Shown here in pieces: positions 17,652 to 27,866 of a DNA stretch of 64,000 nt (position 1 is the stretch's first letter; every line of letters starts with the position of its first letter). The DNA lies in assembly GCA_937873135.1 (NCBI GenBank), contig CALMVQ010000060.1, forward strand, positions 1 to 64,000. Direction: 5' to 3'. The position numbers were made by a program, and so were the translations under genes. Origin of the DNA: an uncultured Scytonema sp. Its GTDB lineage: Bacteria > Cyanobacteriota > Cyanobacteriia > Cyanobacteriales > Nostocaceae. The notes beneath the pieces were generated by a model. The model had not been told where the DNA came from, made no database searches, and saw nothing but the letters and a program-made list of their open reading frames with translations.

Positions 17652-20186
17652 TCAATAATTGTGTTCGGAAAGATTACCTCTAAAGGCATAGCTTAAGGAC
17701 GATTTGCGCTCTCGCCGTAACAAAATTGAGTTTGTGACAACACTAACAGAGCTAAAAGCCATTAGTGCGGAAGCACCTGCTGGGCTAAGAGCAAAACCCA
17801 AACTAGGTAATAAAACACCAGCAGCTAAGGGAATTCCAAGTGTATTGTATGCAAAAGCCCAAAATAAATTCTGGCGGATTTTGTTGAAGGTGGCACGACT
17901 CAGCTCAATCGATTCCACAACGTCAGTTAAGCGATCGCGCATCAGAACAATGTCAGCCGTTTCAATAGCGACATCGGTTCCAGAGTGCAAAGCAATTCCT
18001 ACATCAGCTTGAGATAAAGCCGGAGCATCATTAATGCCATCTCCTACCATTGCCACAATCGCTCTCGCAGTCGTGTTCTTCCCTATTCCCCCATTTTGGA
18101 GATCTTGTATTGCCGCAGCTTTCTTAGCTGGGGGGACACCTGCCATCACATCAATGTTCTCTAGTCCTAATTGTTTAGCTATACAAGTGGCTGCTTGAAA
18201 TGTATCACCACTAAGCAAGATAACTCGTAAACCCAAAGAGCGCAATTTGTCAACCACAGAAGACGCATCAGATCTCAGAGTATCTTGAATAGCAATGAGT
18301 CCGATGATTGTTTCTCCAACGGCAACATATACAACTGTTTTTCCAGAAGATGCCAGTTCCAGAGCCTGTAAGCGTGCAGTTTCATTGATTGCAATTCCAT
18401 GCCAGCGCAACCAATCTTCATTTCCTAACAGTACCAAATGACCTTCTACCACAGCAGACGCGCCGAATCCCACTTCCGTGTGAAAGTTTATAGCAGTTGG
18501 TATAGTTAACTCTTGCCGATTTGCCTCCTGCTGAATCGCTTTTGCCAGGGGATGGCAGGTACCACTTTCTACTGCTGCAGCAAGTTGTATTAGGGAGTAG
18601 CGAATAGAGAATGAGGAGTGGGTTTTTCCACTCACTAAAGCCCACTCGCTATTTTCCTCTATTGAGATACAATCAGTAACAGTTGGATGACCAGTCGTCA
18701 GAGTACCAGTTTTGTCAAATACCACAATGTCTAACTGGTGTACTCTTTCCAGAACATCGCCACCTTTGATTAACAAACCGCGTTCGGCACTGATTGCAGT
18801 TCCCACTAGAATAGCTGTTGGTGTGGCAAGACCTAAAGCACAGGGACAAGCAACTACCATGACTGCGATCGCTAGCTTTAAACTTAGCAGCAGTGGGGAG
18901 TCGGGATGAAGTTGTGGGGTTTGATGTGCCATGTGCATACCACTTGACATGATGACCACATCGTGGAATATATGGCTGCCAACAAAGTACCAAAATCCGA
19001 AAGTCAACAAAGCTGCTGTCAATACCCCGTAAGTAAAGTACCCAGCGACTGTATCTGCTAATTTCTGTACCGGGGCTTTGCGAGTTTGCGCTGCTTCTAC
19101 TAAGGCGACAATTTGAGCTAGAGTGGTGTCATCTCCGGTACGAGTTGCCTGGATTGCGATCGCCCCTGATTGGTTTAGCGTTCCTCCTGTCACCAGATCT
19201 CCTGGTTGCTTTATGACTGGTAATGCTTCTCCAGTTAGCATCGACTCATCTACTGTTGTTTGCCCTTCCACCACCTCACCATCAACGGGGATTTTCTCTC
19301 CTGGTAGAACCTGTAACCATTCACCAACACGTACTTCTTCAGCAGGAATCTCTGTCACTGGGGAGGAAGCAAGAACTTTTGAGGCAGGGGAAGAATTAGC
19401 TCCTGAATCTGCTTCTTTCGGTTTGGCAATCAATCTGGCTATTGGTGGCTGGAGCGCAAGTAATTGCCTGAATGCGGCAGCAGCTCGATTTCTAGCTTGT
19501 TGTTCTAATGTGCGTCCGAGAAGGATAAAGCCGAGCATCATCACTGGCTCATCAAAAAAACATTCCCAACCTAGTTGGGGAAATAGTAAAGCAATTATAC
19601 TGGCAGTGTAGGCTGTCAGCGTTCCCAATCCCACTAAGGTGTTCATATTGGGTGCATTGTGCCGTAACGTGCGCCAGCCATCCACTAAAATTGGACGCCC
19701 TGGAATGAGTAGCGCTACTGTAGCCAATCCACAGTGGAACCAAATATTATGCAAGACTGGTAACACGAAGCCAGTCATGTTACCAAAATGACCCATTAAC
19801 GACAGTACTAGCAGTAGAGAAGCAATGAGCAATTGTCTTTGTACAGACTGCATGTCTTGGCGATGTCGTTCTTCTGGATCTTGTGTTGCTTGTGTTTCGC
19901 TTGCTTTTTTCCTACCAGATTTCCGAGGTTGAGTCGGAAACCCAGATGCGGTTAATTGTTGTGCCAGTGAATCTGGATCTACCGTATTGCCTTCAGATTC
20001 TACAACTGCTACCTCTGTTGCCAGGTTTACAGAAACACTTTTGACTCCAGGATGTTTACAGATATGTCGTTCTACTGCCTTAACACAGCCAGCACACTTC
20101 ATACCTCCAACATCTAAGGTAATTTTCTTTGTAGTTAGAGTTTGTTCTAGAGGGAAGTTAGTTTTCGGGACAATTTGCATTCTCAA
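17652..20186 (-). CDS. copper-translocating P1B-type ATPase
   Basis: An 844-residue heavy-metal pump that moves monovalent copper across a membrane, like CtaA/PacS which supply plastocyanin and cytochrome oxidase in cyanobacteria. One N-terminal HMA domain carries GMKCAGC (Cys31, Cys34). Eight membrane segments are expected; the metal site CPC is at 447-449. The phosphorylated Asp491 lies in DKTGTLT, and the ATP-binding hinge motif is GDGINDAP. Histidines in a loop before CPC ([10 protein letters not shown]) are unusual. Two insertions relative to the family as I remember it (about residues 256-279 and 512-531) look repeat-derived. Plasma versus thylakoid location cannot be told. Confidence 0.93.
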   Translation of the reverse strand: MRMQIVPKTNFPLEQTLTTKKITLDVGGMKCAGCVKAVERHICKHPGVKSVSVNLATEVAVVESEGNTVDPDSLAQQLTASGFPTQPRKSGRKKASETQATQDPEERHRQDMQSVQRQLLIASLLLVLSLMGHFGNMTGFVLPVLHNIWFHCGLATVALLIPGRPILVDGWRTLRHNAPNMNTLVGLGTLTAYTASIIALLFPQLGWECFFDEPVMMLGFILLGRTLEQQARNRAAAAFRQLLALQPPIARLIAKPKEADSGANSSPASKVLASSPVTEIPAEEVRVGEWLQVLPGEKIPVDGEVVEGQTTVDESMLTGEALPVIKQPGDLVTGGTLNQSGAIAIQATRTGDDTTLAQIVALVEAAQTRKAPVQKLADTVAGYFTYGVLTAALLTFGFWYFVGSHIFHDVVIMSSGMHMAHQTPQLHPDSPLLLSLKLAIAVMVVACPCALGLATPTAILVGTAISAERGLLIKGGDVLERVHQLDIVVFDKTGTLTTGHPTVTDCISIEENSEWALVSGKTHSSFSIRYSLIQLAAAVESGTCHPLAKAIQQEANRQELTIPTAINFHTEVGFGASAVVEGHLVLLGNEDWLRWHGIAINETARLQALELASSGKTVVYVAVGETIIGLIAIQDTLRSDASSVVDKLRSLGLRVILLSGDTFQAATCIAKQLGLENIDVMAGVPPAKKAAAIQDLQNGGIGKNTTARAIVAMVGDGINDAPALSQADVGIALHSGTDVAIETADIVLMRDRLTDVVESIELSRATFNKIRQNLFWAFAYNTLGIPLAAGVLLPSLGFALSPAGASALMAFSSVSVVTNSILLRRERKSSLSYAFRGNLSEHNY
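18590..18660. repeat. palindromic insertion inside the copper ATPase gene
   Basis: A perfect 7-bp stem gagtggg (18616-18622) and cccactc (18641-18647) sits in a longer imperfect inverted repeat. The outer arms share an aatagag-type sequence. The segment encodes about residues 512-531 ([18 protein letters not shown]), which has no counterpart in the family as I know it. The text resembles intergenic cactcctcattc-type repeats. Confidence 0.6.
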
Positions 20187-20467
20187 GAATTTGGATTTGC
20201 TACGAAACTTTAACGCATTAATAAGCTAACGCAAGTCTACGTTGCACGTTTTGAAGCGTTGTAACTCTTAAAACGTTCTTTGTGACAAATGAACGCTTCT
20301 GTTTAGTCACAGTCAGAGAACGCACTTTCCGAAGTGCTGATTCCTAATGACTGAGGACAAACCGAACGGTTTAATGTACAAGTTGAGTCGTGTAACAGCT
20401 TAAAAGCGTCTCTACTTTGAGAGTAGGCGAAAATCACAGCTTTGAGAGCTAAAAATATTAACTTTTT

Positions 20468-20671
20468 CTAATTATCCAGATCGACAGAGCGATAATGACG
20501 ACTCCAAAGTAGGTAAGTCATGTAGATTATACAAACTAGTTGTGCTGGTATGAGAGCAATCTCGCTTTTCCAAAAATCGTTGATTTCCAAACTAGATATA
20601 GCGTTGAAATATCCTAAGCCAAATAAGGCAAGTACGGCAAAGGTTGTGTTTTTACGTTTGAGCGTTACCAT
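20468..20671 (-). CDS. small two-helix membrane protein
   Basis: A 67-residue ORF with a basic start (MVTLKRKN) and two hydrophobic segments (TFAVLALFGLGYFNAI and LIPAQLVCIIYMTYLLW) joined by an acidic loop. A polar tail HYRSVDLDN ends it. The positive-inside pattern is consistent with a real inner-membrane protein. I do not recognise a family. It lies 281 bp upstream of the copper ATPase on the same strand, but co-transcription is uncertain. Confidence 0.5.
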   Translation of the reverse strand: MVTLKRKNTTFAVLALFGLGYFNAISSLEINDFWKSEIALIPAQLVCIIYMTYLLWSRHYRSVDLDN

Positions 20672-21381
20672 ATTGTTAGAAATAAGATATTTTTTATTAA
20701 ATAAAAATAATTGAGTAACATTCCCTTGTGGAAATCATTCTTCTTTGAAAGCAGAATTCAAAGTTTAGTGTTCCGCAATTTTATTAAAGATATTCTGAAT
20801 GCTTCTGAATACAACTCTTTTAGCATAAGTTATGCATCGATTTTAACGTTGTGCTTGAAACTCGTACTCCGTAAATTTACTTGAAAATAGTTTTTTGACT
20901 TACAGTTATAAGGGTGAAGAGCTTTACCCTACACAGAACGCCGTGCATGCGAACGCCTCTAAGAGTGATCCATAAAAATAAATAGCACTACGGATTGGGG
21001 AATATTACGACTACGACGAGAGATCTAGAATGAACTGCTGGGCATTTATTTCTTGGCAATATGCAAAGACTGTGTTCTATTTACGTAAAGCTCGCGCTCC
21101 TAGAAACTTCTCTCCCGCAGACTTTACCTGAAAATTGCTACAAGAGAAAATAAGAGCATATTGTAATATGCCCTCTTAAATGCGTTGCCGTGGACTGATT
21201 AATGAGGTAATGCACCATACATAAGAATATCTACTAGACAATAAGTCTTCAAAAATACTCCCTCAAAATTTTTAAATTACTTATGTGTTCTTTGCTTCCT
21301 TTCTCTGATCTGGGAAGAGTTTTTCAATCAATCCTCTTGTGATGGTCAGGGAGCAGAAATTAAATTATGATCAAAGAATAT
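20672..21381. other. gene-free gap with a MITE-like element
   Basis: No supported coding sequence. It contains MITE-like copy B (20968-21062). The rest is AT-rich and includes degenerate palindromes. The promoter of the small membrane gene at 20468-20671 probably lies at the left side. Confidence 0.45.
20968..21062. mobile_element. MITE-like element, copy B
   Basis: Left end ccataaaaataaat at 20970 and right end atttatttcttggcaa at about 21044-21059. Its reverse complement matches copy C over about 40 bp, including cagcagttcattcta and tcgtcgta. It is therefore the same element in opposite orientation. No ORF is present. Confidence 0.7.
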
Positions 21382-21657
21382 TTAGAACCAGCCCTGTTTA
21401 TTAATAAAATAGGTATTAATGAATTCGTCGTGAGACTTATTCAAGTAGATCATCCCTTCAATTAAACCTACAAGCTGCATAATCAACAATGTAAAGCCGT
21501 AGGTAAAATAACTGCCTACTAAAGAAACAGTCAGCATGATTAAGCCTTCTGCTGGATAACCGAGAATAAATTTATGGAACCCAAAACCTCCAAAAATAAT
21601 ACCGCAGTACCCAGCTAGAAGTTGTTTGGTCGCCTGACTGGGGGTAAGATTTGCCAT
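21382..21657 (-). CDS. TM2-domain membrane protein
   Basis: A 91-residue protein with the TM2 pattern: a first hydrophobic helix with GGFGFHKFILG, a short linker (YPAEG) and a second helix ending LVGLIEGMIYL. The conserved G-x-x-G-x-H-K-F/Y block joining the helices is visible. Function of TM2 proteins in bacteria is not established. An AAGGAG motif lies about 11 bases upstream of the ATG, supporting the start. Confidence 0.88.
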   Translation of the reverse strand: MANLTPSQATKQLLAGYCGIIFGGFGFHKFILGYPAEGLIMLTVSLVGSYFTYGFTLLIMQLVGLIEGMIYLNKSHDEFINTYFINKQGWF

Positions 21658-22426
21658 ATGATTGTCACTCCTTTACGTGTAACGTATAAAATAAAACTTA
21701 AAATTTTCCTAAGAATCCAAGTAAATGTATTTACTTACTAGGTATATATATTTTTACCTTTGTTTTAGAAAGAATTCCTAAAACAAATAGCCACAAGCAC
21801 TACTGGAATAGCAGCCTTTGGTGACTTTTGTTAACTTTAACAACAAAACCCTATAAGGTTACGTTGTATATGATTATACTTATATGCTAACGCGAAACTT
21901 CTCAAGAAAGTGAGAGGACATTGAGTGCATAATTTCTCGCTAAATTTTATATAGAGAAAATAATCAGTAACGAAAAAGTATTAAATTTTACATTTAATTT
22001 TAGGTAATTCGCGAATTATTAAGATTTGACTAATAATGTAATAAAATTGCTCAGCGCGCTCTTTGTGATTAAAGCCAATTACGAATTAGTATTTGTTTTG
22101 TTGTTCTCTACTCTTATTTAACTTTAGAAAAGTGGCATGAATACACGTCCTTAGAAGCTAGATTAGAGCGGCTGATCAACTGAATTCAATAATGTAGTCG
22201 CAACTAAGAATTTATTTGCGCTCCATACTTAATAAACGGAATGTTGATTGCCATCACTCCGCTTTATTATTGTTATATATAACACACCCACTTGTGTAAT
22301 TTATACTACAAGTAAATTTGTTGCCAAGTTAGCATTTTTTGATGCTTACTGCCAATTATAATTGGTAAATTTTTATGACAATGGACTTGGCAACAATTTG
22401 TAATTTTATCAATGGGGAAAAATGTA
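21658..22426. other. gene-free gap with nested hairpins
   Basis: No supported gene. The left part is the promoter of the TM2 gene. The right part (22318-22396) is a nested palindromic element. The middle is AT-rich with no pattern I can name. Confidence 0.45.
22318..22396. repeat. nested inverted-repeat element
   Basis: Outer perfect 12-bp arms ttgttgccaagt (22318-22329) and acttggcaacaa (22385-22396) enclose two further stems: agcat...atgct and the 14-bp palindrome ccaattataattgg at 22352-22365. It ends 31 bp from the stop of the CPBP gene, so it could shape its 3' end, or be a small non-autonomous element. Confidence 0.6.
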
Positions 22427-24004
22427 CTATTTACTACTCCCTAAAAGAAATAGACTAAGTAGAGTCCCACTGTTCCAGAGACTGTGAACGAGCATGGGAG
22501 CAAGGAGATTGCGCGATCGCGTATAGACAACTCCTAAAACGCATCCTAACGCGTACAAGGGTAAAATTTCCGACAAACTGAGGTGAGCAACGGCAAATAA
22601 CAATCCACTAGCCTGAACCGATACCCACACAGGTAAGTAACGAGTGAGGGAAGGCAATAAAAAGCCGCGAAACAAAAATTCTTCAAAGAGTGGGGCAGCG
22701 ATCGCAGCAGTAAAGAAAAACATTCCCAGTGCGACAAAATCTTGTGCTGACAACGCCAGTTGTAATAAAGGATTGCTCCCACCTTGCCCTTGCCATAGTT
22801 GTTGATTGATCAATGACACCACCACGACTACGGGCAAAGCCACACAATAGCCACCCAAGCCCCACAAAAACCAATTCCCTTTAAAATTGAAACGAAACCA
22901 GTTCTCTGGTAGAGGGAAAAAACGTTTAATAGACAGATACAGTACAAACAGTGCACTCGCTGCCACTAACAGGTAAGTTACCAAGACGTATAATGCTTGA
23001 ATTCGCACATTACCTATAGGACGAGGAATAGGAATGATAGATAATACTAAGGGTAGTACGACTTGTCCCATTAAAAAAAAGCCAAGGACAAAGACTTGCA
23101 AAATCGTTTCACCATTCCAAGGCGTCAACCAAGGCACATTAGCATTTTGAGCCAATAAGGCAGCGTCCCCTTTCACAAAGCGTTGCCATACCAAAAAAAT
23201 TATCAATCCTATACCAATCAAAGCTCCCAGCAGTGGAACAGTACCAATAATTGCAAATTTCAACAAAGCTTGTTCAGCCACTTCTTGTTCCCTGGCTTTG
23301 AGGCTCACCAGTGCTTCTTGACGTTGCTGGAGTTGGTAAAGTTGGGCGAGAGTCGTGTAGCGAAACCAACCTTCTAAATTAGATTGAACGACTTGTTCGG
23401 CGTTGGGCAAAAGACGAGGAGGATCGCTCCAGATTCCACTCAGCACATCAGCAGAGTTGACGAATTTAGAATCAATCTGCGAAAGTTCCGACAATCCTTT
23501 CCAAGTTTTAGAAGCTGTATCCTTATGTCCTTGTCGTGCTTGTAAAATTCCTAGTTGCAAGTCTAATTCAGCAAGTGAATTTTGTAATTGTGTAACTGAC
23601 TGCTGTAACTGGTGTTTCTGCTGGAGACGAGAGGCGTTAGTAGCAGGAGGAATTTCCGGTTGAGGCTTAGGGGTTGTAAGAGTTTTTGAAGATTCCGAAC
23701 GTAGTTCTGCGAGTTTGTTTTTAGCTTTTTCTAAATTAGCTTCAGTTGATTTACGAGCTTCTTCATACTGCTGTGTCGCATTTTCTAGAGGTTTTTCGCC
23801 AACTATTGCTTCTCGCGCCGCTTTGAAATTTCCATTGTTGCTATCTGACGGTTCCCAAGACGCAGCTTGCAGCACGATATTTGTTTGATATAGTTCCAAA
23901 CGATCTTGAAACTGAGGTTCCTGCCAGCTTTCAATTAAAGCTTGAACACACAGAAATAGCGCTACTATACTTGCTAAAATTAAACCCAATCGCTTGAGTG
24001 TCAT
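22427..24004 (-). CDS. CPBP-family intramembrane protease with coiled-coil N-terminus
   Basis: A 525-residue membrane protein. An N-terminal anchor helix (residues 5-22) leads into a long charged helical region with probable coiled coil (ARKSTEANLEKAKNKLAELR and QLQNSLAELDLQLG). At least seven hydrophobic segments follow. The C-terminal CPBP (Rce1/Abi) domain carries EEFLFRGFL, then FAVAHLS and LVHSLWNSG, the glutamate and histidine motifs of the family. CPBP proteins cleave or process membrane-associated proteins; the substrate here is unknown. The fused N-terminal extension is typical of cyanobacterial members. Confidence 0.9.
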   Translation of the reverse strand: MTLKRLGLILASIVALFLCVQALIESWQEPQFQDRLELYQTNIVLQAASWEPSDSNNGNFKAAREAIVGEKPLENATQQYEEARKSTEANLEKAKNKLAELRSESSKTLTTPKPQPEIPPATNASRLQQKHQLQQSVTQLQNSLAELDLQLGILQARQGHKDTASKTWKGLSELSQIDSKFVNSADVLSGIWSDPPRLLPNAEQVVQSNLEGWFRYTTLAQLYQLQQRQEALVSLKAREQEVAEQALLKFAIIGTVPLLGALIGIGLIIFLVWQRFVKGDAALLAQNANVPWLTPWNGETILQVFVLGFFLMGQVVLPLVLSIIPIPRPIGNVRIQALYVLVTYLLVAASALFVLYLSIKRFFPLPENWFRFNFKGNWFLWGLGGYCVALPVVVVVSLINQQLWQGQGGSNPLLQLALSAQDFVALGMFFFTAAIAAPLFEEFLFRGFLLPSLTRYLPVWVSVQASGLLFAVAHLSLSEILPLYALGCVLGVVYTRSRNLLAPMLVHSLWNSGTLLSLFLLGSSK

Positions 24005-24376
24005 CTAATCTTCCTTCACTAACTGATGTCGAGCGCTTAGACATGCGCCTTTTGGGAATTATCGCAATAAAATGCTGGTAGCGGATAGATTTTAGGATAA
24101 ATAGATAGTGGATGTCACGAAATTACGCTCCTGTAAAGAAACAGAGAGAGAATTTCATCAAGTAACGCAAAGGACGACTGCTATAGTGAATGGTAATTAC
24201 ATGCTACAGTCGGGAAATCCCGCTTGGTTAAAAGAGGCGATCTCACAGCTATTACTGCCCCATAGCGATCCTTTGGAGGAGTCCTTTGAAAATTATTTTT
24301 GGAATAAACAGCTCCCTCGCTGTAAACGCTCCTGTAACGAAATAGAGAGAATTTTACAAAGTAATGCAAAGGACTG
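24005..24376. other. gap with duplicated ~58-bp repeat
   Basis: No gene. Two related copies of a cgctcctgtaa...gcaaagga sequence lie at 24126-24186 and 24327-24385. The right copy overlaps the stop codon of the Uma2 gene. Confidence 0.5.
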
Positions 24377-24385
24377 CTATATTAG
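24126..24385. repeat. direct repeat pair flanking ~140 bp
   Basis: Copies at 24126-24186 and 24327-24385 share cgctcctgtaa, gagagaa, aagtaa and gcaaagga in the same order, differing by a few bases and short gaps. The intervening 140 bp has no ORF of note. Such a pair could be the ends of a small element or a decayed tandem duplication. Confidence 0.6.
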
Positions 24386-25012
24386 CCTCTCCTTGTTCTT
24401 TACCCAAGAGCGAAAAGATTTGAGCAAAGCAATTTCTCCCATAGTTTTAGTTTGCTCAATGAAGCGACTTATTTCTACTATTAATACTATAGGAAAGGCA
24501 ATGCTATACTCGCACTCAATATATTTCCCTTCTAGCAACTGATAAAATTTCAAAACTTGTCCTTTGTATCTCCACAGTTCGGGTACACCCAATGCTGCGT
24601 AAATCCCTAATTTGTTAATTGAACTGCTGATAATATCAATCTCAAGCGCTAAGTTGGGCGGCGGATCTATTTCTAAATCAAGTGTTTGCTCACCTCTGAT
24701 AGCAGGTGAGCAATGGACGTAGTAACAGTTATCTGGTTCGATTCCTCGCTTTGCTAATCGCCGCTTCAATGTTGTCGAACCTGCACTTTTAATTTCAATT
24801 TCTAGTATCTCAACCAAAGCAAAAATGAAACGAGCAAATTGAATTTTGGTGTTTTCATGCTCAAAAAGTGGAGTCATAATTTCCAAAGTGCCACACTCAT
24901 AAGCAAACCGTGAAACTCTGTCCTCACTTGTTTCTCTCAGCAAGCCTTCAAAATCCCAGCTAATGTTATGTAGCACTGTTCTTTGTTCTGCAGGATTTGA
25001 GATCGCAATCAT
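24377..25012 (-). CDS. Uma2-family (DUF820) nuclease-like protein
   Basis: A 211-residue protein of a family very expanded in cyanobacteria and often linked with mobile DNA. The PD-(D/E)XK-like core includes TLKRRLAKRGIEPDNCYYV, the acidic LDLEIDPPPNLALEIDI and ELWRYKGQVLKFYQL. Whether it cuts DNA is unproven. The C-terminal residues and stop codon fall at the edge of a dispersed repeat, so the tail (WVKNKERLI) may have been changed by insertion. It lies downstream of sufS on the same strand with a 95-bp gap; no link to Fe-S assembly is implied. Confidence 0.88.
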   Translation of the reverse strand: MIAISNPAEQRTVLHNISWDFEGLLRETSEDRVSRFAYECGTLEIMTPLFEHENTKIQFARFIFALVEILEIEIKSAGSTTLKRRLAKRGIEPDNCYYVHCSPAIRGEQTLDLEIDPPPNLALEIDIISSSINKLGIYAALGVPELWRYKGQVLKFYQLLEGKYIECEYSIAFPIVLIVEISRFIEQTKTMGEIALLKSFRSWVKNKERLI

Positions 25013-25106
25013 GCTTACAAGGTGACACCATAAAATTGCTAGATAAACTTTGTCTTCATGTTACATGTAGTATTAAGACAAAGTTTATACCTAGATTTTT
25101 CTCAAT

Positions 25107-26369
25107 TTAACTAGAAAGACCACCAAAAAAGTCTAAAGTTTCCTTCAAAGCTTTGATAAAGATGTCTATTTCTTCACGAGTGTTATAGAAAGATAAACTA
25201 GCCCTTGCCGTTGACGAAGTCATTAAATGGCGGTGTAATGGTTGCGTGCAGTGGTGTCCGGAACGAATGGCAACGCCTTCTTGATCTAATAATGTAGATA
25301 AGTCGCTGGCGTGGATATCGCCAGCCGTGAATGCAGCAAGAGCCGCTCTACCCAAACCTGCGATCTTAGGTAATGGGCCATAAATGCGAATGCTAGGAAT
25401 TTGTCCCAACTGTTCAAATAGATAACCTGTCAATTCTGATTCATAAGCATAGATTTTATCCATACCAATGCTATTAAGATAATCAACTGCCGCACCTAGA
25501 GCGATCGCTTCACAAATTGCAGGTGTCCCAGCTTCAAATTTATGTGGTAAATCTGCGTAGGTAGATCGGTCTAAAAATACATCAGCAATCATTTCGCCTC
25601 CACCTAAAAAGGGAGGCATGGCACGTAGAAGTTCCAACTTACCATATAAAAACCCTATCCCAGTTGGACCGCACATTTTGTGACTTGATGCCACCAACCA
25701 GTCGCAGTCAATTTGCTGCACGTTGATCGGCATATGTGGGACACTTTGGCAAGCATCAATTAAGACTTTGGCACCATATTTATGAGCAATTTCACAAATC
25801 TCTTTAACTGGATTAATACAACCCAAAGTGTTAGAGACATGTACTATAGATACCAACTTTGTTTTATCAGAAACAAGCTTTTTAAACTGTTCCAAATCAA
25901 AAGTTTCTTCTGGTGCGAGATCCACAAACTTCAGCACTGCGCCCGTCTTTGAAGCAACAAAGTGCCAAGGAACCAAATTACTGTGGTGTTCCATCACCGA
26001 GAGGATAATTTCATCTCCTCGCTTCAAGTTGTTCATTCCCCAACAGTAAGCAACTAAATTAATCGCCTCGGTTGCGTTGCGGGTGAAAACAATTTCCTGA
26101 CGCGATGCAGCACCTATGAAAGCAGCAAGTTTGTCCCTTGTCGCTTCATAAGCGTCAGTCGCTTTGGCGCTGAGGATATGTACGCCACGATGCACATTGG
26201 AATTGTATTGCTCGTAGTAATCTCGAATCGTATTGATTACGAGCAAAGGTTTTTGAGATGTGGCAGCGTTATCAAAGTAGACTAAGGGTTTACCGTTGAC
26301 TTCCTGGTGTAGTATTGGGAAGTCAGCACGGACTTGATCGGCGAGTGTTTTTTCTTTAGCTAGAGTCAT
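25107..26369 (-). CDS. sufS: SufS cysteine desulfurase
   Basis: PLP-dependent enzyme that takes sulfur from cysteine and passes it to the SufBCD scaffold. The 420-residue length is normal for group II desulfurases. Lys231 in [10 protein letters not shown] is the PLP lysine. Cys374 in [13 protein letters not shown] is the persulfide cysteine. The N-terminal [26 protein letters not shown] is family-typical. It is the last gene of the suf operon, separated from sufD by 111 bp that contain six heptamer repeats. Confidence 0.97.
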   Translation of the reverse strand: MTLAKEKTLADQVRADFPILHQEVNGKPLVYFDNAATSQKPLLVINTIRDYYEQYNSNVHRGVHILSAKATDAYEATRDKLAAFIGAASRQEIVFTRNATEAINLVAYCWGMNNLKRGDEIILSVMEHHSNLVPWHFVASKTGAVLKFVDLAPEETFDLEQFKKLVSDKTKLVSIVHVSNTLGCINPVKEICEIAHKYGAKVLIDACQSVPHMPINVQQIDCDWLVASSHKMCGPTGIGFLYGKLELLRAMPPFLGGGEMIADVFLDRSTYADLPHKFEAGTPAICEAIALGAAVDYLNSIGMDKIYAYESELTGYLFEQLGQIPSIRIYGPLPKIAGLGRAALAAFTAGDIHASDLSTLLDQEGVAIRSGHHCTQPLHRHLMTSSTARASLSFYNTREEIDIFIKALKETLDFFGGLSS

Positions 26370-26383
26370 AGGATTGTTTGTTG

Positions 26384-26425
26384 TTAATTGTTAATTGTTA
26401 ATTGTTAGTTGTTAATTGTTAGTTG
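26384..26425. repeat. heptanucleotide tandem repeat (STRR)
   Basis: Six consecutive 7-mers: ttaattg three times, then ttagttg, ttaattg, ttagttg. It lies in the sufD-sufS spacer, inside what should be one transcript. Short tandemly repeated heptamers are characteristic of filamentous cyanobacteria. Confidence 0.9.
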
Positions 26426-26480
26426 TTCAAAAAATTTACTGGCTGCTAACCATTAACACCTATCTACTAACTACTAACCA

Positions 26481-27866
26481 CTACCTACTAACAAATTGCG
26501 TGAGTCTTTCACGTAAAGAGGAGATGGGGATTTGGTTGATGATTTCGACAGCGAAAGCATTAATTAATAAGTGACGAGCCGCGTTGTCATCAATACCCCG
26601 GCTCTGCAGGTAGAAGATTTGATCATCTTCCAACTGGCTAACGGTAGCACCATGAGCGCATTTAACATTGTCTGCCGTAATTTCCAATTGAGGTTTGGTA
26701 TCAACTCTGGCTTTAGATGATAGCAATAAATTACGATTCAACTGCTCCGCATTCGTCAACTGCGCGGGTTTAGGAACAAAAATTTTGCCATTGAATACCG
26801 AATGAGCGCGATCGCCAACGATACACTTGTGTAATTGCCGACTCGTACCGTGGGGAAAATTAAGAGCGATCGCACTATGAGTATCTGCCAACTGTTTTCC
26901 CCCAATCATCGTCAACCCATTCAGAGTCGTTTCCGTTTGCTCCCCAGCTTGCCAAACCTCTAAATTGTGCCGCGACAACTTTGCCCCAAGAGTCACTGCA
27001 TGACAAGTATAGGAACTGTGACGTGCTTGATTAACAGCCGTTTTCCCAATATGAAAAGCCTCTGCACCATCAAGCTCAATCCGAGTGTGACTTACCCGAG
27101 CATTCTCCTCTATCCAAATCTCCGTCACCGCATTCGTAAAATAAACCTCTTCCTTAGAGCTCTTGGCGTCTTCTCTGCGAGAGGCTGCGCCAAGGCGGTT
27201 CAAAAACTCTTCAACCAATGTCACGCTACTACCAGTCTCCGCCACCACCAAACAACGCGGTAGAGAAATAGTTGCCGTTTCACCAGCAGAAATAAACAGC
27301 AGATGAATGGGAGTTTCCACAACCACATTCTTCGCTACCCATACCACAGCAACATCGCTCATCCCACTCGTGTTGAGGGCAGTAAAGACTTCTGTGGAGC
27401 CTTGAGCTTGAGCCAAATACTCATGTAAACGCTTCTCTACAGGCAAGCCAGCCAAATTACTGACGATAACCCCGTCAGGTAACCCAGAAACTGCTGATAA
27501 ATCAGGCGCATAAACTCCATTAACAAAAACCAAGCGACTGTTAACAGCTTCTGGTAACGTGAGCTGCGTGATATCTAGAGACGCGCTGTGGCGAGTCTCT
27601 ACATTATTGTCAAATTGCACTTGGAGCAAAGACGACAAATCAGTAGTGCGCCATTCTTCATCATGGGTGGTGGGGAGAGTTGATTGACGTACCCAAAGGG
27701 CAGCACTTTGGCGTAATTCCTGCAACCAAGCACTTGTTTGTGGTTCAATTCTCTGTAGAGACGCTTTGGGCGAAGTCTCGACAATCAGTTTTAACAAACC
27801 TGTCAAATAATCATCTCTATCTAGTAGGGTGTCAGAACCCACACTGGGAGAAACTTGAATACTCAT
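26481..27866 (-). CDS. sufD: SufD, Fe-S assembly scaffold subunit
   Basis: Partner of SufB and SufC in the SufBC2D scaffold. The 461-residue protein has the right-handed beta-helix region of the family, for example [25 protein letters not shown] and the C-terminal [26 protein letters not shown]. It starts within the ATGA overlap with sufC. Three in-frame segments match dispersed palindromic repeats (residues about 28-40, 89-97 and 223-239). The last adds roughly 17 residues to a loop relative to other cyanobacterial SufD proteins as I remember them. No stop or frameshift results, so the gene should be functional. Confidence 0.95.
   Translation of the reverse strand: MSIQVSPSVGSDTLLDRDDYLTGLLKLIVETSPKASLQRIEPQTSAWLQELRQSAALWVRQSTLPTTHDEEWRTTDLSSLLQVQFDNNVETRHSASLDITQLTLPEAVNSRLVFVNGVYAPDLSAVSGLPDGVIVSNLAGLPVEKRLHEYLAQAQGSTEVFTALNTSGMSDVAVVWVAKNVVVETPIHLLFISAGETATISLPRCLVVAETGSSVTLVEEFLNRLGAASRREDAKSSKEEVYFTNAVTEIWIEENARVSHTRIELDGAEAFHIGKTAVNQARHSSYTCHAVTLGAKLSRHNLEVWQAGEQTETTLNGLTMIGGKQLADTHSAIALNFPHGTSRQLHKCIVGDRAHSVFNGKIFVPKPAQLTNAEQLNRNLLLSSKARVDTKPQLEITADNVKCAHGATVSQLEDDQIFYLQSRGIDDNAARHLLINAFAVEIINQIPISSLRERLTQFVSR
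27162..27194. repeat. 33-bp palindromic repeat inserted in sufD
   Basis: The arms cttggcg (27162-27168) and cgccaag (27188-27194) flank an inner ctct-gcg-agag stem. This cttggcg...ggctgcgccaag element is a common intergenic repeat of Nostoc-type genomes. It is read in frame as part of SufD ([12 protein letters not shown]). Confidence 0.75.
27576..27601. repeat. second palindromic segment in sufD
   Basis: Perfect 7-bp arms tagagac (27576-27582) and gtctcta (27595-27601) around a gcgctgtggcga loop. The tagagacgc...gcgtctcta type also appears between genes in this window. It encodes VETRHSASL. Confidence 0.6.
27754..27783. repeat. third palindromic segment in sufD
   Basis: The arms gagac (27758-27762) and gtctc (27775-27779) enclose gctttgggcgaa, again the tagagacgc repeat type. 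It encodes part of [11 protein letters not shown] near the SufD N-terminus. The short stem makes this the least certain of the three. Confidence 0.5.

Noticed and set aside
26384-26425. Possible CRISPR-like repeat
   Set aside because: Units are 7 bp with no spacers; this is a short tandem repeat.
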